The notes under the pieces: generated by a model
Databases searched by the model: none
What the model saw: only the letters and a program-made list of their open reading frames with translations
What the model was told of the DNA's origin: nothing
Shown: positions 20,870-34,105 of the stretch, one piece after another
How positions within the stretch are numbered: position 1 is the first letter of the stretch
Layout: every line of letters begins with the position of its first letter
Program-made: the position numbers and the translations under genes
Source of the DNA: Chrysophaeum taylorii
Taxonomy: Eukaryota; Sar; Pelagophyceae; Pelagomonadales; Pelagomonadaceae
Assembly: GCA_029834535.1 (NCBI GenBank)
Contig: JAQMWT010000034.1
Location: forward strand, 164,901-228,900
Length of the DNA: 64,000 nucleotides
Direction of reading: 5' to 3'

Positions 20870-23800
20870 ATGATCATCGTGAGGTGGCTGGTGTGGTGGG
20901 CCTTGCTCCTCGCCGAGGAGGCCCCCGCGAGGAGCCTGAATGCGGGGTGCTTCGTGCCGTTCAGCGACAGCTCGGGGGAGATTTGGTTTAGCACGGGCGA
21001 GTTGTTTGGGCAGGTCGCCGCCGCAGCACTGCTCGCCGCCGACCTGTTCAACGCTCGGGATGGGGCGATCATCCCCGAGTTCGGGGATGCCAACTGCAGC
21101 GGCGTGAATATTTCGATCCGATTCTTCGACACGCGGGAGACGCCGTACAAGGCGTTGGAGGCGCTCTGGGAGCACGGGTCGAAGTTGGAAGCTATCATAG
21201 GCGCGGCTAAGTCGTCGTGCTCGCAGCCGCTCGCCGTCGCCTCCATAATCACCAACTACCCCCAAATTAGCTACTGGAGCAGCTCGCCGACCCTGGACCA
21301 GAAGAGCTTGTACCCGTATTTTACGCGGACGATCCCGTCCGACGACGCCGCCGCGTTGGCCGTGACCGATTTCGTCGCGAGCAACGGCTGGTCGCGGGTC
21401 GGAATTCTCCACGTCTCCGACGAGTACGGGATGGGATACGCCGACGCCGTCTTGATGTCGTGCTCGAGGTTTCAGATGTCGTGCACCTCGGCGAGTTTCG
21501 AGTCCGGGAACATCGATAGTATCGGGTCGGCCCTCGACGTGCTGTACCGCGACGCGTACGCCGTGATCCTCGCTATTCTCTTCGACTCCGATTTCTGGAC
21601 GATGGTGGAACTCGCGATCGAGAAAAATATGATGGGCGCGGACTTTATGTGGATTTTCACGGAGGCGGTCGCGGCTGAAGCCTTTGGCCGTTTTAAGGAA
21701 GAAGGTGCGCTGGTGGGGTCGGCGCGCATTTTTGTTTCCGCAAACATCGACGAGAAAATCGAAACTGCGCTGGAAGCGACGTACGCGAGACAGGACGAGG
21801 CGCGGTTCAACAAAATCGTCGCGGAGGCCGTGGGGTTGCCGCACGTCGACGACCTGTTCTACGACCGGGGCTTGACCTACGACGCGGCGAATTTCGCCTT
21901 CGACGCGACGGCCACGATGGCGTTGGCGGCGTGCGGCTCCTTTACTGCTTTCCTCGACGACAAAACGATTCTGCCCTTCACGGGCGACGATCTCCTCGCT
22001 CAAATATACGCGGCCAACTTCCAGGGGACCTCGGGGACGATCCGGTTCGATTCTTCCGGGAGCCGGCTCCCGCAGGACGCGGTGTATCTGGTCCAGAATG
22101 TCCGGAACGCGTCAGAACTCGTCGGCGTCGGGAGATGGACGCTCGACGCGGGGTGGGCGGAGACGGAGGCTGGACCCTTTGTGTTTCCGAGCGGGAAAAC
22201 CGAACCCCCCTCGGACGTGGTGTCGATCGAGTGCCCCCCGGGGTATTACGGCGAGTTCCGGGAGTGCGTCGCTTGCCCTCCGGGGCGTTACAAGCCCCAC
22301 AGCGGCTCGGCCAGCTGTTCGCTGTGCGACTCGTTCTCTTACGGCGATACCGTAGGGGCGACCTCGTGCACGGAGTGCGGGCCGTTTGCCAAGGTCCCGG
22401 GGGTCGGGAGCACCAACGTCACCGAGTGCATCTGCCAGGAAAACGCCTATTCGCGGCAATGGCCTATCGATCCAACAGCGGGCTGCGTCTCGTGTCACAA
22501 CCTCGAGGCCAACTGCGACGGCGGCTTGACGCAGCCGTACCCAAAGTCCGCGTACTGGATGGACCACCGAAAAAGCGACAAGGAGGCAACGACCTACCGA
22601 TGTCGATATTCCTTCTATTGCGCCGGAGGAACGGGGCCCGTCGAGTGCGCCGGCGAGTACGCGAGCACGCGAAACAACAACACCTGCCTCGACGCCGCGG
22701 GCGAGGCGATCAGACTCAAGTCGTCGGCGAGGTCCTGGTGCACGCCCGGGGCCTCCCACAAGGCGCCGCTCTGCGAAGCAACCTCGACGAGGGGGCGGGG
22801 CCGCGAGGGACTACGACGATATTTCCAAATCGCTAACCTCAACATCAAGTGTCCTCCCGGCACGAACAGATACGTCTTCACCGTCTTTTGCTGGCTCATC
22901 CTCTTGTCGTCGTTCATCCTCATCACCGAGGTCATCCGCCCGACCTATCACCTTCTCGACCTCGTCCTCGACGTATACCAGGACCTCGGTCTCATCGCCA
23001 ACTTCCGCTTCAACTGGCCCGTCTCCATCAACTATTACTTCGTCTTTTACTTCCTCTGTTTGTTCGACGTCGACACCTACTCGCCCAACTGCGCGATCCC
23101 CAAGTGGGGGTATGCCCATTCCTTCTGGCTCATGCTCGCGATGCCGATCGTCTACGCGATCGTCAGGTTTGGCTGGGCCGCCCTGGTGGCGGGCGGGAAT
23201 TGGCGGTCGGCGCTCGGCTCGACGCTCGCGTTCTTGTTCGGATCTTATCCCGCTCTCATCGCTACGTGCCAGAGCGCGTTTACGTGCCGCAAGTTCTCCG
23301 GCCGCCACCCCGTCCTCGCCGAGCAACCCGCCTTCAAATGCGCAACTCCCTCGGCCAGAACGCGCCAGATCTTCGCCATCTGCTACATGCTCGTCGTCGT
23401 GATCGGCATTCCGACCTTCGTCGTCCTCGAACTCACGAGATTATGGACAAAAAACCAACTCTGCAACGTCGAGACCCTCGACGTCTACGGGTTTTTGTTC
23501 AAGTCCTACCACGCCAACGCCCTCCACTGGGGGGTCGTCAAGTTCCTCAAGCAGGGCATCCTCTGCACCATATCCATAATGTTGTGGTTCAGCCCGTTGA
23601 CCCAAGGCATCGTCGCCGTCGTCGTGCTTTTATTCCTCGCCACGGAACATTCGCGCGTACGACCGTGCCTCGAGCCAGTCCGAAACATCTTCGAACTCAG
23701 CGGGCTCTGCGTCTGCATCGTCACCATCGTCCTGGGCGGCTGGTTTACCCTCGACGAAACCAACGGCGAAAAAGTCGCCTTCCAGGCCGTCTTTTTCGGG

Positions 23801-24673
23801 ATGCAACTTTCGTACCTCGCGTGCGCTGTCGTCGTCACGCGACTCGAAGCCCGCGAGGTCGCGAATCGAACGCACGCCCAGCAGCGCCTCGGTCGCCATC
23901 TCGAACTCCTCGAAACCATTAAGGGAAACTACCTCACGTCCTTCGACGCCGACGTCGACGAACTGCGCCGCGTGGACCGCTTCGTCGCGCCCTACGTTTC
24001 CGACGCCTCAACCACCAACAACTACAGCAACTCCTACGAGGCGAAATTTTACAGAAAGTTGGACGAAAACTTCCCAGCGACCCTCGACATGCTCCTCGAA
24101 TGCACGGACGACCAGCGCGTCGTCCTCGGACGCGCGCTCGCCCTCCTCACCAAGGCCGAGTTCTTTTCCCAATACTTCGAGGGCTTCCGAAACAGCAAGT
24201 GCATCGAGAAAATCGACCGCTCGAGCCTCTTGTTTTGGCTCACCCATTGTCCCTTGGCCCAAAGGCGCGACTTTATCTCGTTCTTCGACAAGCTCGTCTC
24301 CTCGAACCCCGCGCACCTCCGCCGCCGCGACATCTCGCGCGCCACCAAGCTTGCCGTCTTGCTTCAGCGCGCGTGGCGCAATCACCAAGTCCTCCAGCGC
24401 TTGATGCCGCCGAGCCTCCGGGGGGCGACCCTCAGCGCGGCTCTAAAGCTCTTTCCCGCCGCCTCGCAGCCTCAGAGCCCCCGAGACGCCGTCTGTTTTC
24501 GTCGTCCGAGCCGGCGCCTCTCCGCGTTCGCCGCGGGCTTCGCCGCCGCCGCCGCTGCTGCTGCTGCTGCTCCGTGGCACCACCGGTTCCACGCGGAAGA
24601 GGACGCTCCAAGGAGTCACAAGGTCCACACGATGCTTGGAGGGGAGGTCAAAGCCCCCGAATCTTTCGCCGCG

Positions 24674-24709
<36 letters not shown>

Positions 24710-25063
24710 AACAAACGCGAATTCACGAAACCGTCGAAGCGCTTCTTCTTCGAGCCCGTCACGTATCACCGAAACGACGACGACCGCCGTCACAGTAGCC
24801 CCGCGCCGAGGCGAAGTCGAATGATGTCGTCGCCGCCGCAGCAACAACAAATCGGCCGACCGCGCGCCGACGCCGAGTTCGTCTTTCACGAGGACGACGA
24901 TGATGTCGAGAGTCAGGGGGCGTCGTTGCGGGTCAGCAACAAGCCCCACACGCCGAGTGTGCTTCGCACCACCAGTCGGATTGAAGAGCGTGATGTTATT
25001 CCCATCGAAGAAGACGTGTGTGGCAGTAACGCCCATCCCTCCACTTGCCTGTCTGCCACCTGA
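20870..25063 (+). CDS. Venus-flytrap / Cys-rich / multi-TM receptor-like protein
   Basis: 1397 aa, single exon, ATG at 20870. A signal peptide (1-22) is followed by a type-1 periplasmic-binding-protein (ANF-receptor/LIVBP) domain to about residue 430: AAALLAADLFNARDG, IGAAKSSCSQPLAVASI, PYFTRTIPSDDAAALAV, GWSRVGILHVSDEYGMG. Residues ~453-640 are Cys-rich with GYYGEFRECVACPPGRYKPH and SASCSLCDSFSYGDT, as in ephrin-receptor/GCC2-GCC3 modules. From ~667 to ~990 come eight or nine hydrophobic helices, including HWGVVKFLKQGILCT, which resembles the YWE-type helix of TRP/polycystin-like algal membrane proteins rather than a class-C GPCR 7TM. The cytoplasmic tail (~400 aa) is helical, then disordered, with poly-A and poly-D (near 1270). 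Probably a plasma-membrane chemosensor for amino acids or similar ligands. Confidence 0.82.
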
Positions 25064-25609
25064 CTTACTTTGATTGTTGCCCTGGACTTTGATTGTTGCC
25101 CTGGTACTGACCTTTCAATTATGGGGGGGGGGGGGTGTCATCTTAACACCCTCACCTGCGCTTCCACTGAACCCAATGTACCAACTGGCATTTGTATTGC
25201 TTTCTTGCTATTACCCTCATTTTGATTGTCCGACAAGTGCAGGCCAGTAAGTTCACCTAGTCCCAATCTCTAACCCCAGTAAGTTCACCTCGCCCAGTAA
25301 GTTCACCTGGTCAGTAAGTTCACCTTGTCCCAATCTCTTGCCCCAGTAACTTCAAGTGAGTAAGTTCGGCGTAAACACACTCGTGCTCACACCCACTCAC
25401 CCCACTCTCCTTCGAGCTCGTCGCTCTCACCCCCGCCAATCCAAGCTGCTTTGATCCGCACACGCCGCTAACCTTTGAGTTTTTACTCTAAAAACCCCAG
25501 TGAGTTCACCTGGTCCCAGTAAGATCACCTGGTCACTAAGTTCACCTAGTCCCAATCTCTAACCCCAGTAAGTCACCTGGTCCCAGTAAGATCACCTACA
25601 GTGCGCGTG
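25064..25609. repeat. Minisatellite of AGTAAGTTCACCT units
   Basis: A G-run at about 25123-25135, then at ~25240-25600 about ten irregularly spaced copies of (CC)CAGTAAGTTCACCT(GG/AG)TCCCAATCTC. GGCCAGTAAGTTCACCT is the reverse complement of a motif present once in each unit of the 53-64 kb array. No gene. Confidence 0.8.
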
Positions 25610-26205
25610 TGGACGCCGGGAGGGGGCTTGTCTGTATTGCTCAGCACGTGTGGGGTAGGGTGGAGTCGTCGACCCAGAAGAGGATGTCCTCGCGGTTGCC
25701 GACTCGACAGAGAGCCACGTAGAGCTGGAGGTGGCAGAAGACGGGCCTTGGGCAAGAGGACGCCGACCTTGCGGGGCGTCTACCCCTGGCTCTTGTTGAT
25801 CGCTTGGCGTCGGCGGAGCTTAAGGGATACTGGTTGAAGGAGCCTCGGTGACACGACACAACACGATCGATGATGTACCGGGTGCCGTTGCAGTGGCCGT
25901 GCGACGGGTCGAGGTTGCGAAGACTTTAAGCTCGCGATCAAAGTCAGCATGCCGTTGGTTGTCAGGAAGTTCAAAACTCGACTGTAAAGAGCGAGACTTC
26001 GTATCCCGACCCAACCTAGTCGGCCGAAAAGAACTCCGACGCCTCGTCTCCGGGAAAAAAAGGCCGCGGTCATGCGCCCGTTGTCAGTATCGACAACATC
26101 GTTTCGACGGGGCGTGAGAATGGGCGCTGAAAGAGCCGACGCGGGTCGTGGAAATAGTCCGCGAGGTCGCCGTAGTAGATGGCTTGGAGGATCAATGCTT
26201 GGCTC
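25610..26205 (-). pseudogene. Helitron/PIF1-type helicase, C-terminal fragment
   Basis: Read on the minus strand from 26205: YYGDLADYFHDPRRLFQR, a frame break, SLKLRRRQAINKSQG (equivalent to the conserved ...ALTINKSQGQT... motif), a frame break, then SASSCPRPVFCHLQLYVALC and RVGNREDILFWVDDS. These are the C-terminal motifs (YVALSRV) of the PIF1-like helicase domain of Helitron Rep-Hel proteins. At least three frameshifts are needed, so it is dead. Confidence 0.8.
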
Positions 26206-26229
26206 GCGCGCCTACCTGAGCCTTACCCT

Positions 26230-27909
<1,680 letters not shown>

Positions 27910-28011
27910 CCTCAGGTGGGGCAGCAGACAGGGACAGACAGTGACTGACAACAGGAAGAACCCAGAGGGGACGGACGCACAGGAGAAGACAGCGGAAGGA
28001 CAGACAGACCT

Positions 28012-28228
28012 CCATTATTAATTAAACAGGAAGAAGAAGCAGACCCGTAGGGAGTGTTGGGTTGCTTCAGACTGTGTATTTGGAAATATATAATTGCGCA
28101 AGGGTGAGGAAGAAGGAAGCAGAGGGTAAGCCGTATTGCGCGAAAAGAAAACCCTCAAGTGGAGAAAGTGGGGAAAGTGGAGTAAGGAATGCCAGTGTCG
28201 TACACATCATAGTGTAGCGCTCTGGACC
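28012..28228 (-). repeat. 3' LTR of element B, truncated
   Basis: Aligns to 52250-52485: GCTTCAGACTGT, AAGCCGTATT(G/A)CG, GAACCCTC/AAACCCTC, CATAGTGTAGCGCTCTGGAC versus AATAGTGTAGCTCTCTGGAC. The distal end abuts the degenerate GACA tract. Confidence 0.75.
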
Positions 28229-28362
28229 CCCTCAACGTGTGGGAAAGGCTTTATGCGTTCCAGACGCTCTTGAGTGTGATGCTTGTGTACGATACATGAG
28301 AGCATCGAATAACCTAAACATAAAACAACAACATAAATGATAAGGTAACATAACAATTAACA

Positions 28363-28784
28363 TTAGGAGGAAGTTGGACGTGTTGTCACAATACGGAATG
28401 AATCAGCATCCACAACGTCAGATGTGCGGTCCAACTCATCATCACTATTGTCTTCAAGTTTCTTTAATTCTGGAGAGGAATTGTCATAGTCTTCGAACTG
28501 GTCGTTAGTTGTAGTGTTGTTTACAGTTGTCGCGTCGCAGAGATCAGCAAGTGGTGACATGACAGAAGACAAATAGGACATAGCCGCAGCAGGCGTTAGA
28601 GTATGCAAATTTGTTGCAGGAATAACATGATCCTGTGCATCAGACATAGCAGTATGTAAGCCAGCAGCTGTATCTTCGATTATGTTTTGCAGTGACTCCT
28701 CAAAAGTATTTGGAGGAGACTGTTCAACAAAAGCGATTAAGGATTTAGAAATCACATGAGCTAAGACAGCAAGGGTAGACAATG
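28363..28784 (-). pseudogene. 3'-terminal ORF of element B
   Basis: ~140-codon frame ending at 28363, between the C insertion and B's 3' LTR. Helical start (AVLAHVISKSLIAFVEQ), acidic C-terminal part (DYDNSSPELKKLEDNSDDEL). No family recognised. It occupies the position after pol where some LTR elements carry an extra ORF. Confidence 0.45.
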
Positions 28785-29096
28785 TGCAGAGCATTTAGCA
28801 AGCAGTGGTAAGTCACCTGGGAAACCATCCCGTCTCATCGTGAACGTCTGGCAGGTTAATTCGGGGAATGAAAGGTATGTTCCCTATATCCTCAGAACAC
28901 GACAGGCGGCATCTAGCACTACACGAGAAAGGTTAAGTGTATAGTGCTACATACCTCGGGGCGCGCTAGACCATAATGATGAGCGTAGGCACAAATCAGA
29001 GGACTATTAGATTGTGTAAAAAGGAAGAAGAAGGTTAAGGAAGAGATTACGTTCTCAACGGACGGATAAGGGTAAGAGGCAGCAGATTTCTCTGCA
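28785..29096 (-). repeat. 3' LTR of element C
   Basis: 312 bp, TG...CA with 7-bp inverted ends (TGCAGAG/CTCTGCA); about 95 % identical by eye to 41352-41666. Confidence 0.88.
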
Positions 29097-29102
29097 CCCC
29101 CT

Positions 29103-29130
29103 CGAGATGTCTTTAAATGTCGACTGCTAA
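29103..29130 (-). repeat. R motif next to C's polypurine tract
   Basis: GTCTTTAAATGTCGACTGCT on the plus strand, the same ~24-bp motif that ends the R-family repeats. Confidence 0.75.
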
Positions 29131-29188
29131 GATGTCTTAAGTGCAAGGTGTGACTGTAGAGCATCTCTTGAGAAAGATGATGGTGAAT

Positions 29189-29245
29189 AAGAAAAAAAAA
29201 AAAAAAAAAAAGGAAAAAAAAGAGAAAAGAAGGAGAATACAGTCT
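29189..29245 (+). repeat. A-rich tract
   Basis: About 20 consecutive A followed by AAGG/AGAA-rich sequence. Confidence 0.9.
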
Positions 29246-29294
29246 TGATGATCTCAGAGGTCACATAAGAGGCATCAAGAGTGTAACAGGTGTC

Positions 29295-29825
29295 TTAGGG
29301 CTTGGACTTGGTGGAGCTGAGAGTCGACTTGACGCTTTTGAACAGAGCATTACGAAACACAAGTACGACAGACAGTGTGTTAAAGCTATCTGAGGTAGTG
29401 GACGTTACTGGTTCGAGGGTATCGGTATCGTCTTCGTCAGCTTCTACTGTCAGGCGGTGAACGCCAATAGTAGAATGGTGTGGTACCATACGAAACGTGA
29501 GTTCAAGCCCATTCAGCAGGATGGCACTAGTGAGAAGTTGTATGGTGTCCAGTTGGTTTTCCAAGTTAGACTCAGCGAACGGATCCGAGAGGATAGAAGG
29601 GTCTTCCAGTTCACATGCAAAGGGAATGCTTTGAATACACGAGAGCAAATTATCACGTAGACGATGGAGGTGATCGTCCGTGGAGGAATGGTTGGCGGCA
29701 TATTGATCATGAGCTGTTAGCGTTAAGCGAGACAGTAGCTCTGTGATCTTGAACAGTGTTACAAGCAGCACGTGCATTGGCTGTAGGAGGAAAGAGCCGG
29801 TTTTCCAGGGAGGTAATTGAAGCAA
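29295..29825 (-). pseudogene. 3'-terminal ORF of element C
   Basis: 176-codon frame between C's RNase H region and its 3' LTR. It reads LFKITELLSRLTLTA, then DHLHRLRDNLLSCIQSI, then TSAILLNGLELTFRMV, then an acidic TVEADEDDTDTLEPV and a basic tail. No family recognised and no clear TM/signal arrangement of an envelope protein. Same position as the B ORF at 28363-28784. Confidence 0.45.
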
Positions 29826-29893
29826 TGGCGCCTGTAGATCTGTGTGCAGAGATAGATTCTCAGCGCTAAGGGTGTTGACCTTGCGAATAGCGA

Positions 29894-30242
29894 TACTAAC
29901 TAACTAATCGCAACCTCTCCCGAGCATGGAGCCAGGCCGGACCGACAGGAGCCAGTCCGGAATCACGGGCCTGTAGACGAGGGGCGCCGTTGGTCGGCGG
30001 AGATGATCATCGCTTGTACGCCATGCGACGAGGACACCGCGATGTGACTGACAACCAACTCGTCGATAACCTTCCGTCTGCGCCCCCGGCCACCCCGTCC
30101 CACTGCAACGTTCCGGCTGCCAACCGGCCCGCCCGAGAGGCGAATAGGTGCCAACCTACGCCGGGAGGGCGATGCCCTCGCAAGGCTCAGGATTCATGAG
30201 ACACCGCCTCCATCGCAACCACGGTCGGCGATCAGGGTAAGG
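29894..30242 (-). mobile_element. S-family element, copy S2
   Basis: Tail ACTAACTAACTAA first (plus strand), head GGCGATCAGGGTAAGG last; several indels relative to other copies. Target duplication not clean. Confidence 0.85.
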
Positions 30243-30946
30243 GAATATATAGGCGAAGAGTTTCCTGGAGTTGTTCGACTTGTTGAAAAATTTACTCCAT
30301 GCATCATCAGGCGAGGCAGAAGGAGCGTGTGTCGATGGTGGTCAATTTCCAGAGCGACTGATGAGGGAGGCAGTAGTTGACGGCATTCGGTCAACCCGCT
30401 GTGCGAGTGGTGGGCATTTGTGTTTGGGAAGGTCTTGACGTTCGGCCGAAGTATAGGTGGGACCGAACATTACATCCAAGGTGATGGCGGCTTTGTATGT
30501 CTAAGGATGACGCAGTCGTCAAGCGTGTTGTACCCACGATCGGATAATATGAATCACATGGTACATTTGGTGGCTTTGAACGCGGCCTGATGTTTACGAG
30601 CTTGTGTTCGCTCGAGCGTTACCAAAGTTAAGATGCTCCATGTGCATCTTGCTAGTAAGCAGATCCAGTGCCTGTACAAAAATGGCGCACAGATTCTGTG
30701 GTTGCAACGGTTACTGATAAGACTAAATGAGCAAGTAATGACGTTGCGTCAGGTTTCTGGCCAAGATACATGTAAGCCCTTGGCATGATACGCGCATGAT
30801 TTGTTGCACGTATATGATCGGCTGAGCACCCATTGCAGGAAGGTTAAACGAGGTAGCATTACGTGCACGCACAAACGTTAGGTTGTATGGGCGCTCGATC
30901 GGTGTTGTGACAAGCACAAACAACAAAGCAGCGGCGATGTTGAGAT
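30243..30946 (-). other. Element C internal sequence, no intact ORF
   Basis: Between S2 and S3. Presumed 3' part of element C; only short frames and no recognised motif. Confidence 0.4.
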
Positions 30947-31299
30947 TCCTTACCCTGATCGCGGACTACGTGGTTGCGATGGAGGACGGTGCCCATGAAC
31001 CTTGCCTTGCGAGGGCATCCGCCCTCCCGGCGTAGGTTGGCACCTATTCGCCTCCCGGGCGGCCGGTTGGCAACCGAACGTTCGCAGTGGACGGGGTATG
31101 GCCGGGTGGCGCGATGGTCGTTATCGACGAGTTGGTTGTCAGTCACATCGCGGTCTCCTCGTCGCATGGCTACGCTTGATGGTCATTCTCCGCCGACCGT
31201 CCTTTCGGCGCTCGTCTACAGGCCGTGATTCCGGACTGGCTCCTGTCGGTCCGGCCTGGCTCCCATGCTCGGACAAGGTCTGAAGTTAGTAGTTAGTTA
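30947..31299 (+). mobile_element. S-family element, copy S3
   Basis: Head TCCTTACCCTGATCGC, tail GAAGTTAGTAGTTAGTTA. Flanked by a perfect 8-bp target duplication GTTGAGAT (30939-30946 and 31300-31307). Confidence 0.92.
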
Positions 31300-31307
31300 G
31301 TTGAGAT

Positions 31308-31983
31308 GGGAATAGCGACCATTCTTCTTGTGGTCGTCCTGTGAGATCTCACCACTTCAGTGGGGAGTTCATCAGGTGCTTGTGACTTCGAATCATGTGG
31401 TAGAAGCCAAAATGCAGGCTGTCCTAAATTATTAAGACACTGCGTACAATAGATGACAGTGGCAAGCGTTCAAGTTTGGGGCCTCTGTAGCAGCCAATGC
31501 TTAGCCAGCAGGCTAAAGCCTAAGTCGAAGTGGGTAGACGCATAGATATGGTCAAGTTCCACACAATAAAGAGTCAGCAGATTCATATATCGAGTTGAGT
31601 GCCGCGAGATTTCCGCTCGCATAACAGAGAGAGAAAGCGGCGTAGCAGGAGTACGCGCTCTCAAAGAGAATCCTCGTTCAATCAGGGGTAAACCATGTTA
31701 GGCCATCTTGAAAGCAGGGATTGCAGTGAAACAGGCTCAGCTGGTGTCGATGAAACAGTAGCAGCCTGGGAGGTAGTGGAGTGACAGTGGTCGCGGTTGT
31801 CGCTTGTGGTCGCGGGTTGTCGCTTGTGAACCAACTTGGGAGGCTCGCCGTGGAGAGCGAGCAAAATTGTCCTTCGAACGACTGAGATGCCACGGCCACG
31901 GCCACGGCCACGTGCCAAGAAAGACATGAGTGACACTCACGCGACACGTACCAAAAAATGTGGCAAAAGAAGGTAGGCCAGGG
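31308..31983 (-). other. Element C, region after RNase H
   Basis: Short minus-strand frames with low-complexity WPWPWPW and repeated CACGGCCACGGCCACGGC (about 31891-31910). No family recognised. Confidence 0.4.
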
Positions 31984-33910
31984 CTAGTTTGCAAGTTTAA
32001 TGACGTTGCGGTCACTAGGTTGCATATCTTCAATCCCAAGCCGATTGTCGTCAGAGGCATGATGCACGCCGAGTAGAGAGCGAAAGGTGGAGAACTCAGC
32101 CGGCTTAGTAAAACCATCCGCCACGTTCAGCTTGCCGGGAACATGATGGACTCGTATTCTTCTGGATGCTGTACTGATTTTAAACCATCTAGTCGACAGT
32201 GCCTTTGATCGAGAGGACCCTTCTGGGTTTTTAGAGGTGTGAACAGCGGCAGCATTGTCAGACAAGTTATAGGCGGCTTCTGATGCGCCATTCTCAGCAA
32301 GGGTTGTCATCAAAGTCAACAGGGTCAGCGGTGTTCTCACCATTAGCATTATTGACGTAGAAGGTGGGGTTGACAACAAAGGAGAGTTCCAACAGCAGCT
32401 TGCGTAGCCAAACGGCTTCATCAGCACAAATGCTGAGGGCAATCAACTCAGCTTCGTGAGTTGAGCAGGAGACAATCGGTTGAAGTTTGCTTTTCCAACC
32501 AAGGCAGTTGAAAAGATAGAAGACAAACCCGGTGGTAGCATTCTATCTTCCTGTGCTAAGGAAGGGGCATTGTCAGCGTCAACCATGGCAACTAGGGGGT
32601 CAAACTGTCCAGTAGATACATCCTGTGGTTGGTAGTCGACCACAGTGGATAGATCAATTCGATTAGCGGCACAGTGCGAAGGTGAGCTTCGGCATACCTT
32701 TAGGGTGAAACCAGAGGCGAAGTGAGCGGTTTTCCGGCTTTGAGGTAGCGTCGCTCTAGCATTTGAACGTGACGCGCTGTGGGTGCATACCACGCGAACA
32801 TCTGCCCAAGGCTTGCGAGAAGTCAGGTCTGCAGGCAACTTGCATGAACACCAGCTTGCCTGGGGTGGCAAAGTGCGAGTTGATGCGTACAACTCTGTTT
32901 CAGTGCTGGGAGTGCCATCTTTATACTTGAAGGACGATGACGAGGATATTTGAGGGGTCGTTGCTGCAAGACTGGGTGATCAGCGAGTTCATCCAGCTTG
33001 GCTTGCACATCCAGTGAAATGGAGCCGTCAGACGCGACACGCATGACTAGGCGGTATGGACAGGTTCAAACTGCTTACAGCATACCGTTTGTAGGGCATC
33101 CTGTAATTAGTACGAAGAGGGTCGTCATTGACAATAACAATGTCGTCTACAGACAGACTGCATACGACGAACTTGGCATGTGCGGATACTCGAGCATATA
33201 GGCAAGAGTCCGAATGCGGCGTTTGTAACCAAGGCTACGGAAAAGCCGTCTATCTCTTTGTTCCAAGGGATGGTGATTGCCTAAGTCCATAAAGTGACGC
33301 AGTTTCGGTGAACGTCGGCCCTTGTACTTAGCGTCATCGGGGTCGATAAGCTTGATGCCGTCTGGTAATTGAACATAGACATTGGCATCGATGTCAGACT
33401 GAACGCGTTCGGACGTCTGCATGGTAAACAGGCAATTGCTTGTATGCTGCAATAGCTAGTAGTACCCGGATTGCGGTCATAGTGGCCACGGGGCTGAAGG
33501 TACCAAAGAAATCGGCGCCAAGAGATGCTAGGAAGCCACGCAGTACAAGGCGAGCCTTGTGCTTAACTATTTGCCTGCAGAGTCGGTTTTGATCTTCAAC
33601 ACCATCTTGCTGTCAATAGGACGAGAGACACCATCGCGTAAGGAGAGTTTGAAGCAGCCAAAGCGGATAATGTCGTGGAAAGTTTATATTCGTCAATGGG
33701 AACGTCCGCTTCTTGGACCTTATATTCGTCAGGACCAACAGTGGCTGGTATTGCGTTTAGCGACGTTGCGGTCGAGGCAGTGTGCGCAACTTCGGGATAA
33801 GCGGACAGCGTCAGTAGGAGTAGTAGGGGCAGATTCCAGTTGATATGGATAGTAGGGTCGGTACGTAAGACCTGGGATAAACCCTGTAGAGACCAAAGGT
33901 ATTCCTCCAA
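31984..33910 (-). pseudogene. Element C reverse transcriptase and RNase H
   Basis: Copia RT broken by frameshifts. The catalytic LSVDDIVIVNDD (YVDD equivalent) is near 33140-33105, with HKARLVLRGFLASLGADFF near 33560 and a palm end (RPDLSQALG) near 32830. RNase H is recognisable near 32500-32380 as ATTGFVFYLFNC..., then THEAELIALSICADEAVWLR, where the Glu/Asp of the active site lie. Parts are spread over three frames. The RT keeps both active-site Asp, unlike element B. Confidence 0.8.
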
Positions 33911-34105
33911 GTCAGCCAGAGATGCAGAAGTAGCGCCAAACTCAGATGAGCCAGATCAATAAAGCTGGTCGGCGCCAGGTACGTGCGTGCCCCTAAGTGC
34001 CGAAGGCAGCAGCGTGTTCAGTGAACGCAGATAAAAGGGGCTGAGGGATAGGGCACGTAGGTGAGCGGGCAAGTAAGTCAGTACGCAACGGGAGAAGAAG
34101 ACGAG

